From the NCBI GenBank assembly GCA_001692895.1, contig KV748206.1:876434-940433 (forward strand): DNA of 64,000 bases. Reading direction: 5' to 3'. The translations under genes were made by a program, and so were the position numbers. Source of the stretch: Cenococcum geophilum 1.58 (Eukaryota > Ascomycota > Dothideomycetes > Gloniales > Gloniaceae). The stretch's first letter is position 1. Every line of letters begins with the position of its first letter. Shown here piece after piece: positions 50,901-62,438 of this stretch. The notes below the pieces were generated by a model that saw nothing but the letters and a program-made list of their open reading frames with translations, was not told the DNA's origin and made no database searches.

Positions 50901-52681
50901 TGGTCCTCAAAGCTTCGCACTACCTACCTCCTAAGGTAGATGCTCAATCGCGTCGGGTCCTATATAACCTAGTCTCTTATACCAGAGCCTTCCTGCTACT
51001 TCTTAATTAGGAAGGGGGTCTCGCAATTGGATTGTAAATAAGGCTTTTAGCTTATTATATTTAAGCGTGTTTTAGTTATAATATCGCCCGCAATAGGCAA
51101 ATGTCTTATAATCGTCTTTGTAATATAGTAGGTTCTTTTTATTGTCCTACCATATATTTTTATCGTTAAACCTATCTAAACAGGCCAAATTTGTATAGAA
51201 CGCTAGTATATATACTACATTAGCCAGTAGGATCTTCTTAGGGCCTACTAGCGTCTGGATTATAACTACTGCCGTCCCTATACCCTTAACTAGATCTAGG
51301 CCTGTTCCGGCGTATATAAAGTTATTACTTAATTAGAGCTCGTTGACGAATCTTAATTAATTATTAATGACGTATATCGTGGTTTTGTTATTAAGAATAA
51401 CGCTATTATATAGCTTGTAGTCAGAACCTGCGTTATAGGCGCCTACTTAGTATACGGCAAAGATACCATGGTTATCTTCCTTTTAACTTCCGTCTGGGTT
51501 CCGTACGGCTTCCTTTTATAGAGCTTCCTTACCTAAAGCCTCCTTCCTTATCTTCTTAATCTTTAACTTAGTCTAATCTAATACGCTTACAATCCTTTCC
51601 TTAACTTTTATAGCCGTAGCTTTATTAGATTTTTAATCCTTTAATTAAACCAATTCGTTAATATAAGAACAATCCGGAAACCAGTAAACATCTCCGCAGT
51701 AGCACGTTAGGGTATCTTTCTTCTTTAACGTCCTAGATGGTGTAGTAGGGACCTTATCCTTAAGAGCCTTGTCCTTAGGAGCCTCGTCTTTATAAAATCC
51801 GTTAATTAACTCGCCCTAAAAGCCCACTGCATTAGCGCTAAGTTAATCCCTTCTCTTTTAGGCAGTCTCTATTCATTAATAGTTCCGATATATTTTAACT
51901 AGTTAATCTATAGATATCATCTGGTTACTGGCCCAGTCGTGTTTATTAAATTTAACCCTCCACGTCAAAGCCTAGTTTGGTAATGCTGGCTCTATAGCCA
52001 GCAAAAAGTCTCTAATCGCTCAGTCACCGTTTACGTCTAGTAATTTAATCTTTTTGCAGTCATTATATATCTTCTCCTACTACTATAGCCAGGCCTTAAA
52101 GTTCTGGTTCTTTAGGCCCTTTTTAACCTTAGCATATTAAGTAGATAGGTACAGCTTACGTGCTATATCGGTAGGGGCAACCCTCTCCTTAAGAGCCACC
52201 AGGGTATCATATACCAAGTCAATACCCAGTATATAGGTGTTAAGGTTCCTGGCCACTACACCAGTGATATAGCTTCGTAGGGAGGTCAAAGCTACCTTCT
52301 ACTTCTTATATTCCTTCTTTACTATCTTATACCTCTTACGGAGAATTTAAAGCTCGTCCTTCTCGTCCTCAGAGAGAGCTGCATATAAGGTCGTTCCTGT
52401 CTTCACATCTTAAGGCCTAGGAAAGACTAGTTCAAGCAAACGGGGCAACTAATCCTATTTAGTTAAGGGGTTAACGTATTCCCATACGTCTCCTGTTCGA
52501 GCTCAAAGCCTAATAAGGTTAATCCATTCGTCCCAATCGGCTTAGTTCGATAATATCACCGTCGTAGTAACAGCTTAGGTAGCTTAAGAAGTTATATTAA
52601 AAGGTGCTTGCAAGGATAAATGAAGTATTTAATAAGGGATAGGGTCAATCAAATCAATAGGTGCAATATGGCAAGTCACCC

Positions 52682-52692
52682 GGGCTCATAAC
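52682..52692 (-). other. Primer-binding site of C2, anticodon arm of initiator tRNA-Met
   Basis: On the minus strand the bases after the 5' LTR read GTTATGAGCCCGGG, complementary to the anticodon stem-loop CCCGGGCTCATAAC with its CAT anticodon. Priming from a cleaved initiator tRNA-Met half is established for Copia-type elements. Confidence 0.7.
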
Positions 52693-52887
52693 TGTCAATC
52701 GGTAGTCCGTGCACCAATTATAAGGTAAGATTAAGGACTCTGTCTATTCAAACTATAAAGGAAAAAGACTATATATACATGAGGTAGTACCCCCCACAGG
52801 GGTCCCTAGAGAATCGGTGAAACTAGATTGAAACCAGGTCGAGACAAATCTGAAGCTGATGTCTGACAGTACCCGTCACGGTCGACA
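52693..52887 (-). repeat. LTR of C2 (5')
   Basis: Begins TGTCAATCGGTAGTCC and ends CACGGTCGACA. Followed by AGTAG, which marks the edge of the transposon island. Confidence 0.93.
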
Positions 52888-53579
52888 AGTAGGTAGAAAT
52901 GTTCCGATTCCTCTGTATATTAAAATGCCGTTAGAATCCCTGAATTCATGGCTATAGTCTCAGGTTCCTCATGGACAGGGTGCGTGCCGAATGTGAGTGA
53001 GCGTAAGAGATTGCTACTTCATTGTTTCTTCAGTGTAGAAATAGAAATAAAGAAGCTTCGTCCTGTAGGCTGGAGCAGGATGGATGAGGCACGACCGGTA
53101 AACCAAGGGTACATGCGAATTTCGAAGCCTGTTCCGCTACTTCAGTTGGAACTAGAAGCGGAGGAGTATGTCCCACCAATCATTCAGTTAAGAGGGTATC
53201 TGTCAGTCAGTTGCGGCTTCGATTTGCTCTCCCCTTGCGGTAAGCGACGCTGCTCTGCCCAGATGGAAATGAATGCTGCTAAGCTGGAGTTCTGGATTAC
53301 GCTATATAACTAAATTCGGTGTTAGATGGAGCGCCCAACTCTAATACCAAATGAATCTCAGTCCGACATTTGCTAAATGTTATGAGAGTGGCGAGGCATT
53401 CTCCTCATTTCTTCAGTATGTGCAGGTACGGCGGAATAAAAACGTACAAGACTAAAGCGTGCTGTCTTTATCAGATATGAGAAGACCCAATGTGGGCCAA
53501 GCCCCGAAGTCCAAAATGCGCCCTGAGAGCCCCACTAACTCCAAATGATGCATCCTCCTCTTCCATAGCTACCGCAAAG
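52888..53579. other. Spacer between transposon island and ISA2
   Basis: Normal-composition DNA. A 121-codon plus-strand frame (52948-53313) starts MAIVSGSSWTGCVP. It has no recognised domain, and without transcript data I do not call it a gene. The 3' untranslated region of ISA2 must lie within the last few hundred bases. Confidence 0.5.
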
Positions 53580-54306
53580 TCACATCTTAATATCGAAACT
53601 CGTGCCACACCCACAACTACTTGTTGCAAGAGGATTGTCCACTATTTTGAACTGACTGCCTATTAGCTCCATCGTATAGTCGACTTTGCTACCTTTTAGC
53701 AAATCTAAGCTGGGCTCATCCAGAACCACCTTCGTGCCATGCGCNCCTTCGAAGACGGTGTCTTCATCTGGGGATATTTTGGAGCCATTTGTAAGAGACA
53801 TGAGATATTGGAAGCCGTGGCAGCCACCAGATTCGACAGTGATGCGGAGGGCGAGATCAGGATTGGAATCAGCGGTCATGATTTGGTGGAGGCGCTGAAA
53901 AAAATTTAACAAATGATTCACAGAGAGCAGCATTTAAAGGGGCTCAAGGGTTTACATTTGCGGCGCGGGGGGTTATTTCTATGTTCATCTCATTGCCATC
54001 TTCATCTTTGCGCGGGTTCTGTATGGCTTTCTGGACAGCCGAAGTGGAGGAGAAGGAGTGGTGGAAAGGCTTCAAAGAGCTGATTTGAGATTTTCTGGGG
54101 GAATTAGAGGATATTGATGGTTGCGGCCGGTATGAAGGAGCGAGGAAGTCAAGGTAAAGTGGTAATCGGATAGTGGCGGGTTGAGCCAGACTAAAAGATC
54201 GACTGCTATTCTGGTGCAGTGGGCTCGCGTAGGTGAAGCTACTTCGCAGCATTCCTCTCCTAGCGCTCCGGAGACACGCCGCACACACTGTCAACGGAGA
54301 AGCCAT
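53580..54306 (-). CDS. ISA2: Mitochondrial A-type iron-sulfur assembly protein (ISA2-like)
   Basis: Two exons, 54306-53956 and 53894-53580, joined by a 61-bp GT-AG intron (53955-53895), give 221 residues. In yeast, Isa2 acts with Isa1 and Iba57 in the mitochondrial matrix to make [4Fe-4S] clusters for aconitase-type enzymes. Residues 1-117 are a long Ser/Arg/Pro-rich leader fitting a matrix presequence plus a low-complexity linker. The A-type fold follows. It shows RITVESGGCHGFQY with Cys142, and SSCGCGTSF with Cys211 and Cys213, the three cluster ligands of the family. The start chosen is the ATG at 54306. An upstream in-frame ATG at 54537 would overlap the kynureninase coding start and the shared promoter. 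One N at about 53745 leaves one residue unknown. Confidence 0.93.
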
Positions 54307-54515
54307 AACGACAAAGGGGAAGGGTTTGAAAAGCACGGTGGTGAGCAAGAAGTTTGATGGATTGTTCAGCAAAGGCCCGAGGGCGGAAACCCGTGGCAAT
54401 ATTTCCCCTTGGCGTGGGACCAACCACCACTTAAAATCTTCCCCCATCTCACTCTGTGATTGACTCACTGCATAGATAGCACTACACAAGCAATTACGAC
54501 AGCATCCATTTAACA
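54307..54515. promoter_or_regulatory. Divergent promoter ISA2 / kynureninase with a TGACTCA site
   Basis: Only 209 bp separate the two start codons. TGACTCA at 54461-54467, 48 bp before the kynureninase ATG, is the core of the Gcn4/CPC1 bZIP site used in general amino-acid control. Whether it acts on one gene, both or neither is inference. Confidence 0.55.
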
Positions 54516-56157
54516 ATGGCTCTAGACAAGAGGCCATTATACGATGCTAATAAGCCAGTCATCTTTACTAAAGACTTTGCATTGACAGAAGACGCAAAAG
54601 ATTCGCTCCGCCACCTCCGAAATGAGTTTATTATACCTACAAAAGACGATTTGAAGAACAAACGCTATGGACCGGCAGAGAAAACAAGGGACTATGACAG
54701 CTGCTCCGCGACTTCAATACAGCCACAGCCATGCACTTATCTATGTGGTAATTCTTTGGGTTTACAGCCGCGAAGAACATCCGAATATATCAAGAAGTAT
54801 CTGGATACTTGGGCTTCGAAAGGAGTATATGGCCACTTTAAGGAATTAGAAGGTGGCCTTCCTCCATGGTTGCACATAGATGATGCTATTAAAGAGCAGA
54901 CAGCAAAGATAGTGGGGGCCTTGCCGGGTGAGGTGGTAGTCATGCAGACTTTAACAGCAAATCTCCACTTTCTATTGGCTAGCTTCTACAAGCCGACAAA
55001 GGATAGGTATAAGATCATTATTGAGGGCAAAGCTTTCCCCAGTGACCATGTAAGTAACTAGCTGTTGTTGGACCTTTGTTATATGGAAATTGGCATTCCC
55101 CTTTGGCATTCTTCATTCCATCCATCGCTGATAATCTTAACAGTATGCTGCCCTTTCTCAGCTTGAGCACCATAATATACCTGCTTGTGCCCTGATAACT
55201 ATAACACCCCCTTCTCCTGACTCGCCATACCTCTCAACGGAACATGTTCTCTCTGTTATCTCTCAGCATCAAGCATCAACTGCTCTAGTTCTTCTCCCGG
55301 GCGTCCAATTCTACAGCGGCCAGCTCTTTGACATCGACATCATAACACGTCATGCCCAATCTCTCGGAATTACCGTAGGCTGGGATCTCGCACACGCTGT
55401 GGGAAACGTGCCGCTTAACCTCCACGACTGGAACGTGGACTTTGCTGCCTGGTGCAACTACAAGTACATGAACGGCGGGCCCGGCGTTATCGGAGGGCTA
55501 TTCGTGCACGAGCGACACGGACGCGTTGAAACGTCCTCTACTAACAACAGACCAGACGATCATGTTGACGGATCTACTGCAGGAGAGCAGCAAATTATAT
55601 ATCGACCTCGATTAAGTGGTTGGTGGGGCAGTGACAAGTCTGCTCGCTTCCGCATGGACAACAAGTTCGTTCCTATCCCTGGTGCGTCAGGATTCCAACT
55701 GTCTAATCCCTCTGTACTCGACATGGCAGCTGTTATGGCATCGTTAGATGTCTTCGCGATGACAGGCATGCAGGCACTACGCGAGAAGAGTGTGAAGCTT
55801 ACTGCGTATCTCGAAACGCGCCTTCAGCACTACCCCGATGGCAAGGCGCCGTACAGAATCATCACTCCCGCAAATGCGGCAGAGCGAGGTGCGCAACTTA
55901 GCATATTACTGCAGCCAGGCTTGCTAGGTTCGGTCATGGAGATCTTGGAAGAGGAGGGTGTGGTGGTAGATGAGAGACGACCGGATGTCATACGTGTAGC
56001 TCCTGCGCCGTTGTACAACTCGTATGCCGATGTGCATCGATTCGTGATGGTATTTCAGGAAGCGTGCAAAAAGGCGCAAAAGGGTCAACATGGACACAAC
56101 AAGAGTATCATGATAGAAGGTGGTAAGGACTCACATGGCGGGGCGGAAGTCAAGTGA
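54516..56157 (+). CDS. BNA5: Kynureninase (L-kynurenine hydrolase)
   Basis: Two exons (54516-55049 and 55144-56157) with a 94-bp intron give 515 residues, near the usual length of fungal kynureninases. The enzyme is PLP-dependent and cleaves 3-hydroxykynurenine to 3-hydroxyanthranilate plus alanine in the kynurenine route from tryptophan to NAD. Visible motifs: YLCGNSLGL near the N-terminus; QTLTANLH of the phosphate-binding region; [10 protein letters not shown] with Asp259, which contacts the pyridine nitrogen; and [12 protein letters not shown] with Lys285, the Schiff-base lysine. The 26-residue Asp-Lys spacing fits the family as I recall it. RPRLSGWWG is the substrate-side loop. The splice joins AFPSDH to YAALSQ without a frame change. 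The C-terminal 25 residues are Lys/Gly/His-rich and probably disordered. The gene is convergent with POL1. Confidence 0.96.
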
Positions 56158-56486
56158 GGTTTTGGGAGTCGAGGTGATTATCTTGATAAATAACTGGGCG
56201 CTTTACAGAGCGAGCACTTGCAACAATCTACTCGGGAAGTCAAAAGAGCTGATGTCCTTAGATGACTCTCAACCGAAGATTTACGAATGATTTTTCTTGT
56301 CACATGAGGGACAAGGTTATATGACTGTATCATAGTAGACATAGACATCAAGCAGATCTCAGAGCTTCCTTCGTGCACTAGCTGCACGAAGAACTTTAGA
56401 TAACAATAGGCTGAACGGGTGGCTTTCGGGTATCTGAATACCCTTACCTAAGATCCTTTCTGAATGCAACGCCGCAATCGATCGTC
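56158..56486. other. Convergent intergenic region with a perfect short hairpin
   Basis: The 329 bp between the kynureninase and POL1 stop codons must hold both 3' ends. CTTCGTGCA (56369-56377) and TGCACGAAG (56383-56391) form a perfect 9-bp stem with a 5-base loop. No gene seen. Confidence 0.6.
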
Positions 56487-59400
56487 TTAAACTGCCGTCT
56501 CCAGCGCAAATCCAAATAAACTATCCATCTGCACCCACTGCCTTCCATTTTTCTTCAGCCACATCTCAACTGCATCCTTCACCGTCCCAAACCTCTCCCT
56601 ATTAACTTCTGCCAGTACCTTCACTTTCTCCAACTCTTCCCCTATACTCCCCTCTCCGCCCACTTTTACCTCCTTGCTCCCAGCTTTGTCCACATCGAAA
56701 AGCGATTGCAGATACAACAACTGGTTCCACAAATCCTTCTCGCTGAATTCCCAGTTCATTTTTCCTAAGCAACCAGTCGCGAGCCCCTTTGGCCCTAAAC
56801 ATCGGTGTCCGTACACACTCATCTGCCGGGTACGCGCGCCACAGGATGGGTCGTCGCAGACCAGCCAACCAGAATAATAGCGGGCGAGATGCTGTCTTAC
56901 GGCAGCCTCAACTTGGGCGACGACGCTAATTGTTGTCAACGACGCGCCGCAGTCTTGATTAGCGCATTTCACGCCATCATGGGAAACGAGGCCGGGAGAG
57001 CCTGCCAGGCCGGAAAACGGGAAGGTGGCGCGGCAGGTGCGGCAGCGGAGATGGAGCGGTATGCAGGATTTGAAGCGGACTGAGTCAGGGATTTGGGATT
57101 CGAGAGGGTGGATTTCGTTATCAGTGGAAGATGAAGTCGAGGATGTGATGCGATATTTGGACGTGTCGAGCCCGAGGCAGGCAGCTAGTTGTATGATATT
57201 GGTGCTGGGTATAGGAGCACAGAGGCGCTCGACAGGGGGCAGGATTTGTTTGTGGAGATAGTGATCAATGTCTATGTATTTTGAACGTTAGAATTATGTT
57301 CAGTGAATCCTAAACGGGAAGAAAGAGTGGGGGAGTGATAAGGGAAGGGCCATACCGGGTTTGAGCCCTGAGTCAGGTTTCATAACCTCTTCGAGGGTAA
57401 ATGCATTCTTCGCTGCGTTTTCGGCGGAGCCACTGCTGTCCCCTGTAATCACAAATGACATAACGTCTTTTGCTTTAACGTGCTTCCCCTTGGCCATCAG
57501 ACGCAGGGCGACTTGAACGGAAGGCATGCTATTGGGATTTGGATATTCTTTGGGATTCTTGCCTAGTTGCTATGGGAATTTCGTTAGTGGGAGACCGAGA
57601 CTGATTGCGAGACCAGAAACAAACCGTAAAGATGGTATATTTTTGCACTGGGATAGAGAAGCTGCGCATTTTTTCGGCGAGTTCCCGGAGGTATTCATGG
57701 ATTTTCTCGACTACGCTTTCTGCATCATCGCCAGAAAGGAGGAAGTTCAGTAATTGGCTATTTAGTTAGTTAGTCATTGACTTCAACACATACAAAATGG
57801 CACATACGAAGAAGTCTCTTTAGAAAGAGCGCAGTACTCTCTACGTCTCATATCGAGACCCTTAACCTCCAATTTTTCGGTATACTTGCCATCGATTTGG
57901 ACCATGTTGATAGCCGCATACTTCTTCTTGGCATGAAGGAGAAGACGCCGGAAAATGTTGTCTATATCAATTTCCAGGAGCTTGTAGCTATCGTTAACGT
58001 CCTTTTTGAACTCATTTCCAACTTTTATGGCGTCTTGGATATTATCAGTATTAGTATTGATCATGACCGAGTCAGTGTCTCCGTAAATAACCCGAAGCAT
58101 TTTAGCCTCAGCCATGTCTTTCGTTCGGCGAAGGATCTCGCGGCCTTTGAATGTAATGAGCATCGCTAGAGGGCGAGCGTAGAATCGAGACCTGGTGTAT
58201 CCGAGACATCCATACATAGAGTTTGCGGTGAGTTTTAACGCCATCTGTTTGATATCCCAAGTGGCGAGCTGATCTAGAGTTGCAGTTGGGTCTTTCATGA
58301 GCTTCTTGACCTCTCGCCGGCGATTCACGAGTGTGGCAATAAGTCTTGGTAGAACACCTTGATCTTCGGTATCACTTGGAATCTCAGGGACCTTCTCGTC
58401 TTCTTCGGACTAATGAAAGTTAGTTAATAGTACCGGTAGAAATTGAAAAGCACTTACGACGTCTGCTCTTTCGATCGTAGTAAAGCAAATATTGAACTCC
58501 TGGATGATACTTGGGTACAAACTATTGAAGTCCATGACCAGAACGAACTTGTCATAAAGACGCTTTTCAGGTTCGAAGACAAGACCGCCTTTGTATTTAT
58601 CCTTTTTCTTGGCATCGACACCCTCTTCACCTTCAGGGTTCTCTTCCTCAACCTTTTGCTTGCTTTTGCCCCACACTTTATCCGGGCAAATGTATTTGTT
58701 ACGGTAGAACTCATGAAGCAAGATGTACTCGTTTCGCTCAGCTCTTGTGCCACTCAAGGTGCGAGCCCAAGAGTTTCCGGCAAGGTTCGTTAAAACCTTA
58801 GTAAGGGGAAGCATCTGTACCTTCAAAGCGATAGCAGCGATGAAGAATGCATCTGCTTCACAATGCTTGACATAATTCATAAGACCATCTCGTGTTGAGG
58901 CCCAAGTCTTAAGTGCTTCTTCGTTATCAAGTTCCATGCGAGCATGTCCATTTCCAAGAACTAGTTCGCACATCTCCTTGAGACTCCATGATTGGCATTT
59001 TGTCATAAGAGACTGGTTAAAATTAGCATGAAAATCTCGGCAGGTGAAGGCTATCTTACCTTTCCAAGATCATTTCCCAAGTCGCAGAGCAGACGGCCAG
59101 CAGCTAACTGCCTCTCAACGAAGAAACTCCCACCTCCCTTACCCATATTTTTCGGCCATTCGCTCCTTCGAAGCCGCCCAATTCTGTGCCAACCCGGAGT
59201 TTTCCTCTCTCGCATGNGATTGAGTAAGATACTGTAGTCAACGTCGTCAAGCCGGTGACCAACCAAGACATCTGGATCGTCTTTTTGTAGAACTGCCATG
59301 AACAAGCTGAGGAGGTTTTGTTCTGTCTTTTCAAGTCGTATGGTGCCTTTGTGCTTGTCGGCTTCGGCTTTGAACCCCATTGGGAATGCCTCGCCATTCG

Positions 59401-61271
59401 GACGCATGACGGTGAAAGTCTTGCAGGGTAACTTCTCTGCCGGGGTATTATCTGTGAGGGATATGTTTTCATAGACCATAGCAGTGATCATGAGAATTTC
59501 CTGCTTGTTTTCTTTGGGATTGAAGGTAGTTCGAAGAGCAATGCTCATGAGAGTAAGAGGGGGTGCTTCAAGGTTGTCCGAATTTCCTATAGTTGTGACA
59601 AGGTTAGGTTTGCTCACTTGGAGCTCGAGTTTACACCAGGACGCGTTGTTGACAGCTTGGAAATCAGCTCCTTCGATCTTCAGCCAGCATGGGCCCATTA
59701 TATTTTTCCATAATACGAACTGCTCAAAGAGCGCGGTGTTCGTACCAAAAACATGAGAGAAAGTCTCGCCTTTTAAGTCTGCCGGCAGTGAGGCCTTGTC
59801 GTAGGGATACAACAATTTTAGGTAATCAGCCTCCTTGGGAATACCGGCCAACTCAAATGCGTATTTCCTTGAACAAGGCTTGATTTTGTGCATCCCCACG
59901 CGTAGTTTCGTCATCAAACCATCTACTTCATCGTAGACATCACTCATCTCCACCTCCTCGGATGTATCACGTCCGTGGCGTTGACGATATTCGCGAGGTA
60001 GAAAGTAAAGTTTCCGGAGAATGTTGTCTACTTTGACGAAGCAACTCACGTAATTTCCCGTTGTTCTGTCTTTTACCTTACCGAACAGGCAAAGACTGCC
60101 GTTGATTTCCGTGTAGTCCATCCAGAACATCCGGACACTACCGTCGTCTTCAAGAGCAGATTGTGGGTTCAATTTGCCCATGGGTGCCGAATTCGGTGCA
60201 GGGTTGCTTAAGACGTTAAGCCTGCTAGTGACTTCATTCCAGGAAGAGGCATCAATTTCATTGGCAGGGATTCGGACCGGAGAAGAGGTGCCAGGTGTAG
60301 GATATTGAGTCTTCTTTATCTTTGGAACGGGCCGACTACCCGACATGTTCACGCTTGTTGATTGAATCCCGGAATGGCCAATCGATTGAGCCACTTCTAA
60401 ATCATCGTCTTCTTCCTCGACCTTTATAGCCACATGCGATTTTCTTTCCACTGCTTTCGTCACAGGGGATGATTGCAGAGGAGGGTCACTCATAGGAACA
60501 TCATCGTCCATTGCTGGTATGTACCCATCGTCGTCATCATAAACGGTTTGGGCAGGAGGGGTATCAAATATGAATGTGTCTGAATTGCCTTGATTCTTCG
60601 AGGCGGCAGGGAGGTTTTCCGGGATGGGAGGAGAAAGAATACGCGTTTTCCTTCGAGATTCTAATTTCACAGGACGCATTCGAGAAGCAGAGCGGTGGCT
60701 TGGGATATTGGTGTCAACTTCGCCGAGGAGGTCTGCCATAAAGGCCGTGTCCTCCGCAGTGGCAACAGGCTGTGCATCGTGTCAGGGACATGCGTGAAGT
60801 AATACTGGTAGGCGCTTGCTCACTTTCGGTTTTGGCGCTGCGGCCGTAGTCTTTGCGCTGAAGTACTTGCTAATACCATTATTGATCTTGTCTTGCTTCT
60901 CGCGATCTTCCTCACGCTTCCTCTTTGCTGTTTCAAGTAAAAGGATCAGCATCGTTCATAATGGCCTAGGGCAAAACTCTCATACCGGCCTTGCCTTTCA
61001 ATGGCTGCTCCTCCTCGCTTTCGCTACCATAATCATATCTCCGTTCGGTGGTATCCCAATCTTCTCTCCCGTCGTCGGCGTAACCTTCTCCGTTGTCATC
61101 CACGACAAAATCGTCTTGGTCCAATCGGCTTCTGACAACTTTCTTATAACCTTCTTCATCCACTTCTTCATAGAGCTGCTGCTCCTCTTCGACTTGGTAA
61201 GTAGACAATCGCGTCTTGCCCGCTGCTCTCAAAGCGCGGAGCTCCGCTAACTTTGCTGCTCTTGAAGTCAT
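56487..61271 (-). CDS. POL1: DNA polymerase alpha catalytic subunit
   Basis: Eight exons on the minus strand: 61271-60986, 60927-60824, 60769-59060, 59012-58458, 58409-57808, 57757-57625, 57569-57356 and 57271-56487. All introns are GT-AG, 47-84 bp, and phases match. The total is 4389 nt, 1462 residues, close to yeast Pol1. The protein is the polymerase of the primase complex that starts DNA synthesis at origins and Okazaki fragments. It begins with a DNA-pol-alpha N-terminal segment rich in Glu/Asp. The polymerase motifs are DFNSLYPSI (861-869), [10 protein letters not shown] (about 943-952) and YGDTDS (994-999), the B-family metal-binding set. The C-terminal zinc-binding region has CRTC, CANQDC, CDDPSC and further Cys (about 1280-1370), which bind the B subunit. 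One N at about 59217 falls in exon 3. Confidence 0.96.
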
Positions 61272-61623
61272 ATCCGAGAGTTTATGAACAATTATAGAAA
61301 GTGAGGAAGTGGTCCAAAGTAAAATCTAAAATTCAAGAAGTAGGTGCTGACATAGTGTGAGGGGAAGCGTGTATGTAAAGACACGATGGTTTTGGCGAAG
61401 GAACGCGTGAAATTGGCCGACGCGCGAGGCGCGATTTGACGGGAAAACCTCGGTGTCTTCGTAATTGATTGTCCTCAAGTACTGCTCCTAAGCTCGCCTT
61501 GTCAGCGACGATTGATCTCTTTCCACAACTCATTAATTAGTTATATTCCTACGGAATTTACTATCGTGGTGTCCGTACATGTTGATATAGCTTGCGCACA
61601 TTCCACATGTCCGTCGCTTCAAT
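61272..61623. promoter_or_regulatory. Divergent promoter POL1 / oligoribonuclease with MCB box
   Basis: ACGCGT at 61403-61408, about 132 bp upstream of the POL1 start, matches the MluI cell-cycle box bound by the MBF factor that drives S-phase genes, including POL1, in yeasts. CGACGCGCG (61418-61426) and GACGGGAAAA (61438-61447) are nearby and E2F/MBF-like. No TATA box is evident. Confidence 0.65.
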
Positions 61624-62245
61624 ATGCCAGACACTGCCTCTCGGGACCCACTTGTATGGATTGATTGCGAGGTACTCTCAAGCTTTCATGACTAGGAAAC
61701 GGGATGCTGACGTGTTATAGATGACAGGGTTAGATCCAGAGACCGAAACAATCCTTCAAATTGCCTGTTTTGTGACAGATTACGATCTTAACCTCCTCGA
61801 ACCCAATGGCTTTGAAGTCGTCATCCACCATGATAAAGAAACATTGGATAAAATGGGAGAATGGTGTCAAGAGCACCATGGAGCTTCCGGGCTGATACAA
61901 GCTTGTATCAGGTCCGAAACCCTGCCTGAGCAAGCCGCAGAATGTCTTTTGCAATACATTAAGAAATACGTGCGACATCCGCAGGAAGCTTTACTTGCAG
62001 GGAATTCTGTCCATGCGGATAGGGCTTTCCTAGTCAAACCACCGTACAACACTGTGGTCAACTATCTTCATTACAGGATACTGGATGTAAGCACCATAAA
62101 GGAAGCTGCGCGAAGGTGGGCTCCAGATGAGACTCTGAGGCTAAGTCCGCAAAAGCAAGGACTACACGAAGCTCGTGCAGACATTCTTGAGAGCATTGAA
62201 GAGGCCAAATTTTATCGCAAATGCTTCTTCCAAAGGCCATCATAG
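61624..62245 (+). CDS. REX2: Oligoribonuclease (DEDDh 3'-5' exonuclease)
   Basis: Exon 1 (61624-61671, 16 codons) joins exon 2 (61721-62245) across a 49-bp intron, giving 190 residues. Oligoribonucleases degrade 2-5-nt RNAs; the yeast homologue Rex2 is mainly mitochondrial. All DEDDh residues are visible: Asp14 and Glu16 in WIDCEMTGLD, Asp116 in GNSVHADRAFL, and His165 and Asp170 in LHEARADI. The first exon is tiny, but without it the motif-I Asp and Glu are lost, so it is well supported. An ATG 19 bp upstream is out of frame. There is no obvious presequence, so the location is open. Length is normal for the family (about 180-200). Confidence 0.95.
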
Positions 62246-62282
62246 AGGGTTGTCAGCACGCACATTGCTCTCTTACCCTTAC

Positions 62283-62438
62283 ATGGCCGCAGTGTAATCA
62301 TTCATCATTTCATCATAGAGCGTAAATGCACACTTCAATGACTTCGACAAGCCGTTTCTCATGGCCGCAGTGTAATCATTCATCATTTCATCATAGAGCG
62401 TAAATGCACACTTCAATGACTTCGACAAGCCGTTTCTC
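62283..62438. repeat. Exact 78-bp tandem duplication
   Basis: 62283-62360 and 62361-62438 are identical by eye, each starting ATGGCCGCAGTG and ending CGTTTCTC. The exact match implies a recent event or an assembly artefact. It lies in the 3' flank of REX2. Confidence 0.95.

Larger units (their letters stand above)
47710..52887 (-). mobile_element. Ty1/Copia retrotransposon C2, lightly RIP-mutated
   Basis: Complete minus-strand Copia. LTRs of 195 bp (47710-47904 and 52693-52887) with the exact 5-bp duplication AGTAG (47705-47709 and 52888-52892). The primer site GTTATGAGCCC directly follows the 5' LTR (complement of 52682-52692). The polypurine tract is the complement of TACCCCCCC at 47905. 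A zinc knuckle near 51670-51710 reads CYCGDVYWFPDC, with His changed to Tyr. The RT box at 48963-48974 reads YIDD and is intact. The frame still has several TAA/TAG stops, so it is not active, but the LTRs differ by few transitions and decay is lighter than in Copia-1, A or B. Confidence 0.92.

Noticed and set aside
1..52887. tRNA or rRNA genes and intact host genes in the island
   Set aside because: I looked for tRNA-like arms, rRNA-like blocks and long open frames and found none I could support; only decayed elements are readable.
54304..54537. N-terminal extension of ISA2 to the ATG at 54537
   Set aside because: It would overlap the kynureninase coding start and add a segment unlike a presequence; the ATG at 54306 gives a normal mitochondrial leader.
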